The notes under the pieces: generated by a model
The model's database searches: none
What the model was told of the DNA's origin: nothing
What the model saw: only the letters and a program-made list of their open reading frames with translations
Translations under genes and position numbers: made by a program
DNA from: Acinetobacter guillouiae CIP 63.46
GTDB taxonomy: Bacteria > Pseudomonadota > Gammaproteobacteria > Pseudomonadales > Moraxellaceae
Reading direction: 5' to 3'
DNA: 64,000 nucleotides
Assembly: GCF_000368145.1 (NCBI RefSeq)
Contig: NZ_KB849283.1
Location: 2,275,983 to 2,339,982, forward strand
Shown: positions 26,321 through 35,754 of the stretch, piece by piece
Numbering within the stretch: position 1 is the stretch's first letter
Layout: each line of letters begins with the position of its first letter

Positions 26321-29300
26321 CTAGGCTTCTTGCTGCTCAGAAAAATCATCTGATTGCTTTTTACGTCCTTGGTTAAACCAAACGTATAGCGTAGGCAAAA
26401 TAATCAACGTCAATAAGGTCGAAGATAAGATTCCGCCAATCACAACAGTCGCAATTGGTCGTTGCACTTCAGAGCCAATCCCAACATTCAATGCCATAGG
26501 GATGAAACCTAAAGATGCCACTAAAGCCGTAATTAATACTGGGCGAAGTCGTTCCAATGCACCGTGTCTAACAGCTTCGAGTAGTCCTTCACCTTGATCT
26601 CTAAATCTCTGGATTGCAGACACTAGAACTAAGCCATTCAGTACAGCTACACCCGACAGTGCAATAAAACCAACGGCTGCAGAGATAGAGAATGGGATAT
26701 CACGTAAGGCTAAGGCAATCACACCGCCCGTTAAGGCAAATGGCACACCCGTAAAGACCAGCACGCTATTTCTGACATTTCCTAATGCCATATAGATCAT
26801 GGCAAAAATTAAGATCAAAGCGAGAGGTACAACAATCATTAGACGATTTGAAGCTGATTCCATTTGTTCAAATGTACCGCCCCATGTCAGCCAATAGCCT
26901 TCAGGTAATTTAAAGTCAGCATTCAACTTAGTCTGTGCTTCTTCGATATAGCTACCAATATCTGTACCACGGACGTTCGCTGTAATCACAATTCGGCGTT
27001 TACCGTTTTCACGTGAAATTTGGTTTGGACCCTGAACATTTTTCAATTCGATCAGTTCAGATAAAAGTACGCTTGAACCATCAGGCAAATTCACTGGAAC
27101 TTGATAAAGCTTTTCTAAATCCGTAACAGAGTTTTGGTCCATTCGAACCACAATATCGAACTTACGATCTCCCTCAAAAACCTTACCTGCTGTTTGCCCC
27201 GTAATCAGACTGGATACTTGCTTTTGTACATCTTCAGCATCAAGACCGTAGTTGGCGATCATGTCTTTTTTAAGTTCAACAGAGACCATTGGAAGCCCAC
27301 TCATCTGTTCAACTTTTAAGTCGGCTGTTCCATTCACACCTTCTAAAATTTTCGCTGCAGCATTTGCAGATTCAAGCAACTGATCTAAATCATCACCATA
27401 AATCTTCACTGCAACATCTGTACGGACACCTGAAATCAGTTCGTTAAAACGCATTTGAATCGGCTGAGTGAACTCATAGTTGTTGCCATAAACGCCTTTT
27501 GCCACACGTTCAATATCGGCAACGATAGCTGATTTTTCCTTGTCAGGATTCGGCCATTCGCTACGTGGTTTCAATATCACAAAATTATCAGCGACGTTTG
27601 GTGGAACTGGGTCAGTCGCAATTTCAGCTGTCCCCACTTTGGCAAACATGGTTTTCACTTCAGGAATTTTGACGATTTCTTTTTCAAGCGCATACTGCAT
27701 TTCAACAGCTTGAGTTAAAGAAGTTCCAGGAATTCGAAGTGCATGTAATGCCACATCACCTTCATCTAATGAGGGAATAAATTCGGAACCTAAACGAGTT
27801 GAAAGACTCGCACTGAATACAAAGAAAATTGCTACGAACGCGATCAGCTTATAACGATGACTCAAAGACCAATCTAAAATTGGGCTATAAACTTTCTTAA
27901 TGAAATGAACAATCTTCGATTCCTCTTCCTTAATTTCGCCTGTCGTGACCAAAGCCACCATTGCAGGAACAAAAGTAATCGAAAGAACCATTGCAGCCAC
28001 GAGAGCCATAACAACTGTAGCTGCCATCGGTGTAAACATCTTGCCTTCAACACCAGTAAGCGTCATGACAGGCAGATACACTAAGATAATGATCAATTGA
28101 CCATAAAGAATCGCTTTTCGAGATTCTCTAGTTGCTTCAAATACGGTAATAAAACGTTCTTTACGCGTCAGAATCCGACCCAACTCTTTTTGCTTCATCG
28201 CTAATTTTGCAAGTGAAGCTTCAACAATAACGACAGCACCATCGACAATGATCCCGAAATCTAGCGCCCCTAAACTCATTAAGTTTGCACTTATTCGTTG
28301 ATTCACCATGCCAGTAATGGTCATGAGCATAGATAAAGGAATCACCATCGCAGTGATGAGCGCTGCACGGAAATGTCCAAGGAATAAGAAGAGAACAACA
28401 ATAACGAGGATTGCACCTTCAAGAAGGTTTTTCTTTACTGTGTCTATCGTTGCATCAACCAAAGTTGTACGGTTATAAACGGCTTTCGCCTCAACACCGT
28501 CTGGCAATGACTCTTGGACTTTTTGTAACTTTTGATCTACTGCGTGAGCAACATTTCGCGAGTTTTCACCAATCAGCATAAATGCAGTACCTAGGACAAT
28601 TTCTTGCCCATCTTTAGTTGCTGCACCTGTACGTAGCTCGTGACCAATTGATATTTTTGCCACATCCTTCAATCGAAGAATGTAACCGCTACTTGCCGTA
28701 ATCGGGATATTTTGAATTTGCTCAATTGAGTTAATTTGAGAATCCGAGCGAATCAAATACTGCTCACCATTCTTCTCAATATAACCAGACCCTTTGTTCA
28801 TGCTATTTTTAGAAATAGCATCCAAGATATCCTGCTGATCTAAGCCAATGCTGCGTAAATATGCATAATCCGGCTGTACCACGAATTGTTTTAAATAACC
28901 GCCAATGGTATTGATTTCATTCACACCTTCAACATTTCGAAGCTGTGGTTTAATCACCCAATCTTGCAAGGTTCTTAATTCAGTCGGTGATAATGGGTTT
29001 GGATTATCTTTTGCGTTCTCAACGGTGTACATAAAGATTTCGCCAAGCCCTGTTGAAACAGGTCCCATTGAAGTCGATATGCCACCCGGAAGTGTTGATG
29101 TGACTCCTTGCAACTTTTCATTCACAAGTTGTCGAGCAAAATAGATATCCGTGCCTTCCTTGAAAATCGCCGTAACCTGAGATAAACCATATCTCGATAC
29201 AGAACGTGTGTATTCCAGATTAGGAATACCAGCCAAAGCCGTTTCAATTGGATAGGTCACTTGTGACTCCATCTCCATTGGAGATAAGCCTTGCGCTTCA

Positions 29301-29452
29301 CTATTGATTTGGACTTGTACATTGGTAATGTCAGGTACAGCATCAATCGGCAGTTTAAAATAGTTATAAACGCCAAATGCACCGATAAACAGAAAGACAA
29401 TCAGTACAAGCCATCGATTCTTGATCGAGAGCTTAACAATTTGATCAAACAT
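26321..29452 (-). CDS. czcA: CzcA/CusA-family heavy-metal RND efflux pump
   Basis: 1043 residues, a full-length HME-RND inner-membrane pump. Helix 1 is near the N-terminus, the large periplasmic loops follow, and the helix 4 proton-relay motif DFGIIVDGAVVIVE marks the divalent-cation (Zn/Co/Cd/Ni) subgroup rather than Cu/Ag. It uses protons to drive export through CzcB and CzcC, which are directly upstream in the operon (12-base gap to czcB). Confidence 0.95.
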   Translation of the reverse strand: MFDQIVKLSIKNRWLVLIVFLFIGAFGVYNYFKLPIDAVPDITNVQVQINSEAQGLSPMEMESQVTYPIETALAGIPNLEYTRSVSRYGLSQVTAIFKEGTDIYFARQLVNEKLQGVTSTLPGGISTSMGPVSTGLGEIFMYTVENAKDNPNPLSPTELRTLQDWVIKPQLRNVEGVNEINTIGGYLKQFVVQPDYAYLRSIGLDQQDILDAISKNSMNKGSGYIEKNGEQYLIRSDSQINSIEQIQNIPITASSGYILRLKDVAKISIGHELRTGAATKDGQEIVLGTAFMLIGENSRNVAHAVDQKLQKVQESLPDGVEAKAVYNRTTLVDATIDTVKKNLLEGAILVIVVLFLFLGHFRAALITAMVIPLSMLMTITGMVNQRISANLMSLGALDFGIIVDGAVVIVEASLAKLAMKQKELGRILTRKERFITVFEATRESRKAILYGQLIIILVYLPVMTLTGVEGKMFTPMAATVVMALVAAMVLSITFVPAMVALVTTGEIKEEESKIVHFIKKVYSPILDWSLSHRYKLIAFVAIFFVFSASLSTRLGSEFIPSLDEGDVALHALRIPGTSLTQAVEMQYALEKEIVKIPEVKTMFAKVGTAEIATDPVPPNVADNFVILKPRSEWPNPDKEKSAIVADIERVAKGVYGNNYEFTQPIQMRFNELISGVRTDVAVKIYGDDLDQLLESANAAAKILEGVNGTADLKVEQMSGLPMVSVELKKDMIANYGLDAEDVQKQVSSLITGQTAGKVFEGDRKFDIVVRMDQNSVTDLEKLYQVPVNLPDGSSVLLSELIELKNVQGPNQISRENGKRRIVITANVRGTDIGSYIEEAQTKLNADFKLPEGYWLTWGGTFEQMESASNRLMIVVPLALILIFAMIYMALGNVRNSVLVFTGVPFALTGGVIALALRDIPFSISAAVGFIALSGVAVLNGLVLVSAIQRFRDQGEGLLEAVRHGALERLRPVLITALVASLGFIPMALNVGIGSEVQRPIATVVIGGILSSTLLTLIILPTLYVWFNQGRKKQSDDFSEQQEA

Positions 29453-29464
29453 AGTCGCTACCCC

Positions 29465-30943
29465 TTAGTGATCATGAGTAGCGCCAGATTTACCCAGCTC
29501 TGCTTTTAATAAATAGGAATTGCCTGCTGCATACACCTGACCTGCTTTAAGACCAGATTTCACCTCAACAAAACCGTTATATTTATCGCCTAGTTCTAAA
29601 GGACGTGCTTCAAAGTCATTTCCTACACGGATAAATACCACATCCCAATCACGGAAGTTTTGTAATGCATCTTCACGCACAACCATGGCTTTCGTGCTTT
29701 GATTTTCAAATATTTGTGCGGTAACAAGCTGACCAGAACGCCATTTAAATTGGTTCGCAATTTCAATAAAGACTTGAGCAGTACGTGTTTTCGGATCAAT
29801 CACATCACTAATGTATTTAATCTTACCCAGTGCTTCCTCCGTACTTTCCTGTACTTGAGGTTTAACGGTTACTTTTGCATTTGGATTAATTGCATTCAGC
29901 TTATCAGCCGGCACATTGACCACTGCAAGCAACTGTGAAGTATTGGCAATTTTAAAGAGTGGTGAAGCTGGTGTTACATTTGAACCAACCGCAGCAAGCA
30001 CTTGTAAAACTGTGCCCGACATTGCTGCTCTTACCTCAATCGTTCCATTACCTGAACCACCGTAAGAGCTGATTAAGCTATTCAGCTCATTAGCACGAGT
30101 CTGTGCATCATCGTATTCACGTTTTGCATTGATATAGTCAATTTCAGGCGATACACGTTTTTGAAATAATGCGCGTTCCTGTTCCATTTTTTTGCGAGAA
30201 AACTGCAAATTATCCAAAGCAATAGATCGCTCAGCATTTAAACGGATCAGATCTTGGCTTTGAACAGTCGCTAACAGATCACCTTGGCTGACTTTATCAC
30301 CAATCGTTCGATAAGTTTTGATTAGTGTTCCGCTTGCTTTAGGTGTAATAAAACTTTCAAAATTATCGGGAAATTTAAGCTCGCCTTTGAGCTCAAGCGC
30401 ATTCTCAAAAGTCATAGGTTCAACTTTAAGAAGTTCTAAACCGCTGCTTTTGATACTGCTATCCAGCATCGTTACACGGCCTTCTTTGGTATCCCATTTC
30501 CAGCTGTGTTTCTTGCCTTGATAATCAACATTTATCACCATCAAGAACGAATGCGGTTCATAAACAATTTCATCGCCAATCAAGTAATCACTTTCAGGTT
30601 TGAAGCGAATGGTTTGCTCAGCATCTAAACGCTTAATAAAAATATTCGCGTTAATCTCACTCGGCTTTAAAGGCTGATCTTTGTAGTAGCCATAGACACG
30701 TAAATGCGGCTCTACACCTTCTTCAAAAATTTTTACCTCTGCCGAAAAGTCTCCATCACGATATAAGCGACCACCATGTGGACCTTTTTCATCACCTGCG
30801 ACAGCAGCTTTTTCTTCGATAGCTTCACCATGTGCTGAAGACGTCTGTGATTTGTTTCCTGTTTTATACCAAGCCAGAGCACACAACATGACAAGTAAAG
30901 CTATAACGCCTGTAGCAATTACTGTATTCTTTGGTTTATTCAT
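29465..30943 (-). CDS. czcB: CzcB-like RND periplasmic adaptor
   Basis: 492 residues. One N-terminal helix (NTVIATGVIALLVMLCALAW) is followed by a His-containing periplasmic N-domain (KGPHGGRLYRDGDF), a lipoyl/hairpin region (LDNLQFSRKKMEQERALFQK) and beta-barrel domains (VTPASPLFKIANTSQLLAVV). The last residues are ATHDH. It links CzcA to CzcC and may hand over metal. The length is on the long side, as in NccB/CzcB proteins with the extra N-domain. Confidence 0.93.
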   Translation of the reverse strand: MNKPKNTVIATGVIALLVMLCALAWYKTGNKSQTSSAHGEAIEEKAAVAGDEKGPHGGRLYRDGDFSAEVKIFEEGVEPHLRVYGYYKDQPLKPSEINANIFIKRLDAEQTIRFKPESDYLIGDEIVYEPHSFLMVINVDYQGKKHSWKWDTKEGRVTMLDSSIKSSGLELLKVEPMTFENALELKGELKFPDNFESFITPKASGTLIKTYRTIGDKVSQGDLLATVQSQDLIRLNAERSIALDNLQFSRKKMEQERALFQKRVSPEIDYINAKREYDDAQTRANELNSLISSYGGSGNGTIEVRAAMSGTVLQVLAAVGSNVTPASPLFKIANTSQLLAVVNVPADKLNAINPNAKVTVKPQVQESTEEALGKIKYISDVIDPKTRTAQVFIEIANQFKWRSGQLVTAQIFENQSTKAMVVREDALQNFRDWDVVFIRVGNDFEARPLELGDKYNGFVEVKSGLKAGQVYAAGNSYLLKAELGKSGATHDH

Positions 30944-30954
30944 ATTCTCTGCCC

Positions 30955-32154
30955 TTATTCTTGATCTAAATTCGTTACATAATTTCGTTCAACTTCTGCA
31001 ATCTGATTTTGCAAAGCCAACCACAGATCAAATCGAGCGAGATGTTTGTCTAACCAAACTTGTTTAATGCTATTAAATTCCAATAATGAAATTTTTCCTG
31101 CCTGATAACCCATTTCTGCAATGCGTAAACTTTCTTTTGTTGCAGGTAAAACAGATTGGTCATATTGCTTGATTGCATCAATCAAACTGGATACCTCAAT
31201 AGATTTGTTATCCAATTCAATCTTTGAATTTCGATTGATTAATTCTGAACGAGTTTCAGCATTGGTTTGCTGTGCTTGAGCGAGTGCAATATTTCCACTG
31301 TTGCGATTGAATATCGAAAGCGGAATAGAAGTGGAAACCAAAAAAACTTTGTCATCTGTTTCTTGATAATTACGTACACCAACGCCAAGCGTGATATCAG
31401 GAACCGCTTCTTTTCTTGCTAATTCAAATTGAGTTTTTGCCTGCTGCTTTTTTAGTAAAGCCTGCTTTTCAGATAAGCTAACCTTGTCAGTGAAGTTAAT
31501 CGTTAAAGGAACATCTATAGCATTGGCTGGCAAATCAAAAGCAAATTTTGAACAGAGATTTTTCTGAAACTGAACCTTTTTCAGCTCATTTTGATAACGT
31601 AACTTGGACTCAGCAGATAAAGCTGAATTAAGCTGAACATCAGATGGAATCACACGTCCATACTTTAGCTTTTCATTTAGAACTGTTGCTTGTCTTGCAC
31701 TCAGCTTGCTCTCTGCAGCATAAATTTCTGCTCGCTGAGCAGCTGCATACCAATTAGACATACAGATTCGAAAATCAGCTTTTAACTCTGCTTGTCGTTG
31801 AGTAATCTCAAATTGGTTATTATTTCCTTGCAAACCTGCCAATTGCTTACGCAAAGCGAGTTTATTATTCAACGGAATTTCTTGGGACAAACCCATGAAT
31901 GCAGTTGGGCCATCCAAATCTTTCAGCTTAGAATTACCCAAATTATCCAATTCGACATTGAAAGTTGGATTGTTCATCCGACCAGCATATTTTTGATTTA
32001 CATCATAAGCTTGCTGAGATTGCTGCAAACTTTTTAGAACTGAATCATTTGCAATAGCTTGCTGCTGTAACTGTGCATAATTTGTTCCTGCTAATAACTG
32101 AGGAGCAATGATGACTAAGCCACAGGCGAAAATTACCTGACTTTTTTTAGACAT
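30955..32154 (-). CDS. czcC: CzcC-like TolC-family outer-membrane factor
   Basis: 399 residues with a signal peptide (VIFACGLVIIAPQLLAGT) and two repeats of helical hairpins typical of outer-membrane efflux proteins. The sequence TLGVGVRNYQETDDKVFLVS and the FNRNSGNIALAQAQ segment are characteristic of CzcC. First structural gene of the pump, 11 bases before czcB. Confidence 0.93.
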   Translation of the reverse strand: MSKKSQVIFACGLVIIAPQLLAGTNYAQLQQQAIANDSVLKSLQQSQQAYDVNQKYAGRMNNPTFNVELDNLGNSKLKDLDGPTAFMGLSQEIPLNNKLALRKQLAGLQGNNNQFEITQRQAELKADFRICMSNWYAAAQRAEIYAAESKLSARQATVLNEKLKYGRVIPSDVQLNSALSAESKLRYQNELKKVQFQKNLCSKFAFDLPANAIDVPLTINFTDKVSLSEKQALLKKQQAKTQFELARKEAVPDITLGVGVRNYQETDDKVFLVSTSIPLSIFNRNSGNIALAQAQQTNAETRSELINRNSKIELDNKSIEVSSLIDAIKQYDQSVLPATKESLRIAEMGYQAGKISLLEFNSIKQVWLDKHLARFDLWLALQNQIAEVERNYVTNLDQE

Positions 32155-32199
32155 GACTATACCTATACAAAAAATGAAAAATATTTTTGTATAGTTAAA

Positions 32200-32649
32200 T
32201 CAATCCCTTAGAACAATGAGAGTTTTGGTAAATGCGTAGGTATTACAAAGAAAGGGAATCCTTTTCCTAAGCTTAAAAGAACGAATTGGGCGTTCAAATA
32301 AACCTAAAAATAAGAGGATTAAAGGTAAAGCAAAACTAAGGAAAAAGACTGGATCAATTGAGAAATGATCATCAGCTTGAATTGGTTTTACTGAATGATG
32401 AAATGCGGGTTCATCATAACTTGTCCAGTTATGATTTTTTTTATCTTGATCTGCTGTATTCAGAACTTCATCATGATGAACTAATGACCATTGGCTAGAA
32501 TCTTCTGTTTCTACAGAAATACTCAGTTCATGATGATGATCTAGATTTTTTGCTATTACAGGCGCCCACGTATAAATCCCCGTCGTTGTTATAGCAAACA
32601 AAAACAGGACTGATACGAGAATAAGCTTAAAAAACTTATTAGCCAACAT
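32200..32649 (-). CDS. CzcI-like small membrane protein at the head of the czc operon
   Basis: 149 residues. N-terminal helix (FFKLILVSVLFLFAITTTGI), a periplasmic part with scattered His (LDHHHELS, LVHHDEVL, EPAFHHS) and a C-terminal helix (PVFFLSFALPLILLFLGLF). CzcI-type proteins sit at this place and modulate czc expression. It lies 45 bases before czcC. The 270 bases upstream (32650-32918) hold no gene and probably the operon promoter. Family assignment rests on layout. Confidence 0.6.
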   Translation of the reverse strand: MLANKFFKLILVSVLFLFAITTTGIYTWAPVIAKNLDHHHELSISVETEDSSQWSLVHHDEVLNTADQDKKNHNWTSYDEPAFHHSVKPIQADDHFSIDPVFFLSFALPLILLFLGLFERPIRSFKLRKRIPFLCNTYAFTKTLIVLRD

Positions 32650-32918
32650 AGCAAGTCAGATCAAAATGAAACGTGAAAAGAATACTGAATAGCTTCTAGG
32701 AAGTAAATCCTATATGAAAATATATCTCAAATTTACAAGCTATCTCTTTATCAATGGATAGCTTATGGGAAATGAAGCTTTATTTAGTTATTTTCTGGAA
32801 CTGTACTAAAAGGATTTAAGCTGTACCTAGTTTGAGCTAGTACAAAGTAAGCTTACTTATCTTAGAGGTGGTGGCAATTGAACTCATCCAAAATCTCCAA
32901 TGAAATCTAGTCATTAAA

Positions 32919-33237
32919 TGTGTGATTCATAGACATCATTTCAATATAATTGGTGTCTATGAACAGAGAAATTCAACAAAGACTCGTATGGGTTAAATTA
33001 TTTGAAGAGACCAATGATGCTGGCCTAGTCTGTCGGAGATGTGGCATTTCTAGACCAACATTACGCAAGTGGTGGAAACGATATTCTGAGCAAGGTATTG
33101 ATGGATTAAGTAGTCAGAGTAAACGCCCATTAAAATCTCCAAATACTAAAATCAATGCTGAGCTAGAGGCCTTAATATTGGAAATGCGCTCGGCTAAAAT
33201 CTGGGTGCTCGACGTTTGCAAACAGAATTGATGAGAA
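32919..33237 (+). mobile_element. IS481-family insertion sequence remnant
   Basis: The left end is near tgtgtgattcatag (32919), with a dyad TCATAGACA (32927-32935) / TGTCTATGA (32954-32962). The transposase (ATG 32959) has the IS481-type N-terminal HTH: LVCRRCGISRPTLRKWWKRY. At 33195-33200 (ctaaaatctgg) a one-base loss in an A run shifts the frame; restoring it yields NLGARRLQTELMR. Homology then ends at 33235, exactly where the 628-bp repeat starts. The catalytic DDE core is gone, so it is dead. Confidence 0.75.
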
Positions 33238-33863
33238 GGATAATCTGCGCAATGTAGAGCATCAAGCAAGTGCAGGACTCTGATATAAATTTTCAGCGTC
33301 GTACAGGTGCTCCATCAAACCATTTAAAACCTTTGGGGTAGATGCAGATTCTATTCGCAAGTCCATGCCTTCCTGTTTGATTTTCAGGCATGCTATTTAA
33401 TGCACTCAGCGGACATTGGACGTCTTCTTGAATAATTCGATCAATCCGAAACATCTGTTCAGCATCAACCACACTATTTTGATCTGTCAGACTAAGGCAA
33501 CTGCAGGTACCCATATAATTCGTGACCTGGGCCCAGCAACGCTCTATGACACTGCAATAAAATAATGGATCAGCATAGAGTGATCGGTTAAAGCTCAGAT
33601 AAAAGTGGATCACATACCGCTGCTGAACATCATCCCGTACAATTTGATAAAAGCGGTAAATGGCTTGTGTTCTATACCAATACTCAGCTGCTAGACTTTT
33701 TTGGAAATTTGATAAAAATCGCTCTAACTGTCGCAAATCGATAATTTCATTTCCACCGTCATTTAGACTTAGTTCCAGTTTTAAATCCGCTGCATCAGGA
33801 TAGATCTGGCTTGTATTACGGTAGGATTCTCTCAACTTTTCAATCCGCTTTTCGTAGCACTCA
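33236..33863. repeat. Right copy of 628-bp direct repeat
   Basis: Partner of 17617-18244 (constant offset 15,619, no net gaps). Contains the 3' part of the intact Gp2-like gene. The repeat begins right after the IS481 fragment. Confidence 0.85.
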
Positions 33864-34255
33864 TTCAGCTTATGCATTTCTTCAGTTAAGCTGGTGCTTT
33901 CAAACAGCACTCTCAGCCGCTTTACGATCTTATCGATATAAAAACCAGCGCTTCTTTGCGCCGTGACCTCAAAGAACCGAATCTGCTCTTCCTGTAATAC
34001 ACTGCAGTAAGCCTGAAAGAACTTGTCTGCCCAAAAGGAAAAAGACAAATGCTCATGAATGCCAACAGCCATCATCCTGCGCCATGCTGAAAAATAACCA
34101 GACAGTTTCCGCTTGAACTCCTGATCTATATTTTTTTGATGAGCATCGTAATCAGTACCTTCTGGAATTGGAGCAAAGCGAATCGTTTGGTAATGCTCTA
34201 AAACGTCTTGTTCTAATCGGGGTGCTGTAACAAACTCCAACTCTGAATGGCTCAT
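33293..34255 (-). CDS. Gp2-like (YagK/YfjJ-type) protein, likely diverged
   Basis: 320 residues. The C-terminal half has YVIHFYLSFNRSLYADP, which lines up with the HAHLTLVINR motif of the adjacent Gp2-like protein, with the second His replaced by Tyr. The end NRICIYPKGFKWFDGAP is shared with the truncated copy at 17674. Long N-terminal helical region. If related to replication initiators it may have lost the HUH metal site; function is unknown. It follows the Gp2-like gene at 34298 in the same direction, and a 7-bp dyad (CTATGAA/TTCATAG, 34264-34286) lies just before its start. Confidence 0.6.
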   Translation of the reverse strand: MSHSELEFVTAPRLEQDVLEHYQTIRFAPIPEGTDYDAHQKNIDQEFKRKLSGYFSAWRRMMAVGIHEHLSFSFWADKFFQAYCSVLQEEQIRFFEVTAQRSAGFYIDKIVKRLRVLFESTSLTEEMHKLNECYEKRIEKLRESYRNTSQIYPDAADLKLELSLNDGGNEIIDLRQLERFLSNFQKSLAAEYWYRTQAIYRFYQIVRDDVQQRYVIHFYLSFNRSLYADPLFYCSVIERCWAQVTNYMGTCSCLSLTDQNSVVDAEQMFRIDRIIQEDVQCPLSALNSMPENQTGRHGLANRICIYPKGFKWFDGAPVRR

Positions 34256-34297
34256 GTATTGTCCTATGAATCAATTGATTTCATAGAACTGGCATGT

Positions 34298-35299
34298 TCA
34301 TAATTTTTTAAACCAAATCTCCTCTTCCAGCTTTGCTAAAGCGGTCTGCGCATCCCATTCTTTGATTCTTCTATTTTCTTCTGTATCAGGTATTGGGCGA
34401 CCATGATGCTGATAATCCCCCTTATAAAACGTTTTACGCCCTCGTGGTTTAACCAATAACGACTGCTCGTATTTATCAGGGTCACTGAGATAAGCAACTG
34501 CACCCAAAGCATTGTTGCCTTGTTCGGGTGTCGTTCGACGAATATCTCCAATACCTAAACGACCTTGCTTCTCGTAGTTCTCTTTATTCGCTGTCGTGTT
34601 GATGTTCCGCCCAAAACCCTTATCGAATGTGATTTCCTTCCACTTATCGATCACTCCCTCAGCAATTTTATAATCACTCTTATGCTTCGATCTATTAATC
34701 ACCAATGTTAAATGAGCATGAAAGCCTTTGGTTATACCCTGCTCCAGTGCGATCGCATAGGTCAAAAGTGCATCAAAATATCCATTCTTATCAGTGATCA
34801 AATCACGTAGTTTTCCGATATGCTGATAGAAGTCATTTACAGTAATTTCACTCATGCTGTCCTTGCTATAGCTCAAATCCACTCTGATCACTAGAACCGA
34901 ATAATACCCCTTAATTGCACCTTCGAACTCCTCAAGTAATGCCACTCGATTCAATTCTTTCCGCCTCGCAAAGCTTTTGATCTCATCACGTATCAGCCCT
35001 CGATGCGCATGTAATATCCGTCTTAATGCCTTAATTTCCCCTATTGAAAGCCCTGTCAGATATTCAGCAAAGCTAAGCATGCCACGTTGGCTATTGACGT
35101 ATTCAGTGACTGCAATAAATGCCCGAATCGATGCTGCATACTCAAGCCCTTCTTGTTTAAACGCTTCAAATGCACACCATAAGCGTTCGAGATTGAAAAT
35201 GAACGCTTCATTCGGCATATCAAAATTAAGACATACATCCACAAAGGTATGAATGGCATACATCACCCCTGCCTGATGATCTAAATCGGATTGCAACAC
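34298..35299 (-). CDS. Inovirus Gp2 / YagK-YfjJ family protein (possible rolling-circle initiator)
   Basis: 333 residues. The C-terminal domain has GFHAHLTLVINRSKHKSDY, a His-x-His motif in a beta strand as in HUH-type initiators, then the family-typical TPEQGNNALGAVAYLSDPDKY and GRKTFYKGDYQHHGRP segments. A Tyr-rich tail may hold the nucleophile. Inovirus-type Gp2 proteins initiate rolling-circle replication. Two strong hairpins lie immediately upstream (35310-35337, 35392-35416), consistent with an origin. In line with the 33293 gene. Confidence 0.75.
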   Translation of the reverse strand: MLQSDLDHQAGVMYAIHTFVDVCLNFDMPNEAFIFNLERLWCAFEAFKQEGLEYAASIRAFIAVTEYVNSQRGMLSFAEYLTGLSIGEIKALRRILHAHRGLIRDEIKSFARRKELNRVALLEEFEGAIKGYYSVLVIRVDLSYSKDSMSEITVNDFYQHIGKLRDLITDKNGYFDALLTYAIALEQGITKGFHAHLTLVINRSKHKSDYKIAEGVIDKWKEITFDKGFGRNINTTANKENYEKQGRLGIGDIRRTTPEQGNNALGAVAYLSDPDKYEQSLLVKPRGRKTFYKGDYQHHGRPIPDTEENRRIKEWDAQTALAKLEEEIWFKKL

Positions 35300-35754
35300 G
35301 TTGAACTTCCTTAACTATGATTAACGTCATAGTTAAGCAATCGACTTATTTTTTTAAATAGTGTTTTTATCTAGAGTAAGAACAAGTCATCCACTATTCG
35401 CATATATCGAATAGTGCTCTCATCCTGCATGGCTATACTCAATAGCATCGTCCACATTGGGATATCTATTCAGCTTGTATGACATATCAAACTGTTCTTA
35501 TAGGTATGAGTAATAGTGATTGTATTGATATATCGAGTATTTATAGTTCTATACGCTACAGTCATTAATCTATTATTAGTATTAATCTATATATTAATAA
35601 TAGATAAAACCGTCTTAGCGTAAAAGCAATAACCATAGCCCAGCCGATCAGTAGGATTTCTAGACCTTCGGCTAAGCTCGGCTTTTTATATATTTTAGCG
35701 TTACGATAGTTAAGTCAGAAAAATGGTTTTTCAAAAAAAACTTAGCGCAAAAAA
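35300..35754. other. Gene-free segment with several perfect hairpins, origin-like
   Basis: Contains CTTAACTATGA/TCATAGTTAAG (35310-35320 and 35327-35337, 6-base loop), CACTATTCG/CGAATAGTG (35392-35400 and 35408-35416, 7-base loop) and CTATTATTA/TAATAATAG (35570-35578 and 35595-35603). It lies between the Gp2-like gene start and the winged-helix gene stop. Such clusters of stems beside a HUH-like gene suggest a rolling-circle origin and/or the gene's operator. The 35641-35690 part (ttcggctaagctcggcttttt) may terminate transcription. Confidence 0.55.
35310..35337. promoter_or_regulatory. Perfect 11-bp hairpin upstream of the Gp2-like gene
   Basis: CTTAACTATGA and TCATAGTTAAG around TTAACG, 11 bases before the start at 35299. 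It could be the initiator nick-site hairpin or an operator of the gene. Confidence 0.5.
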
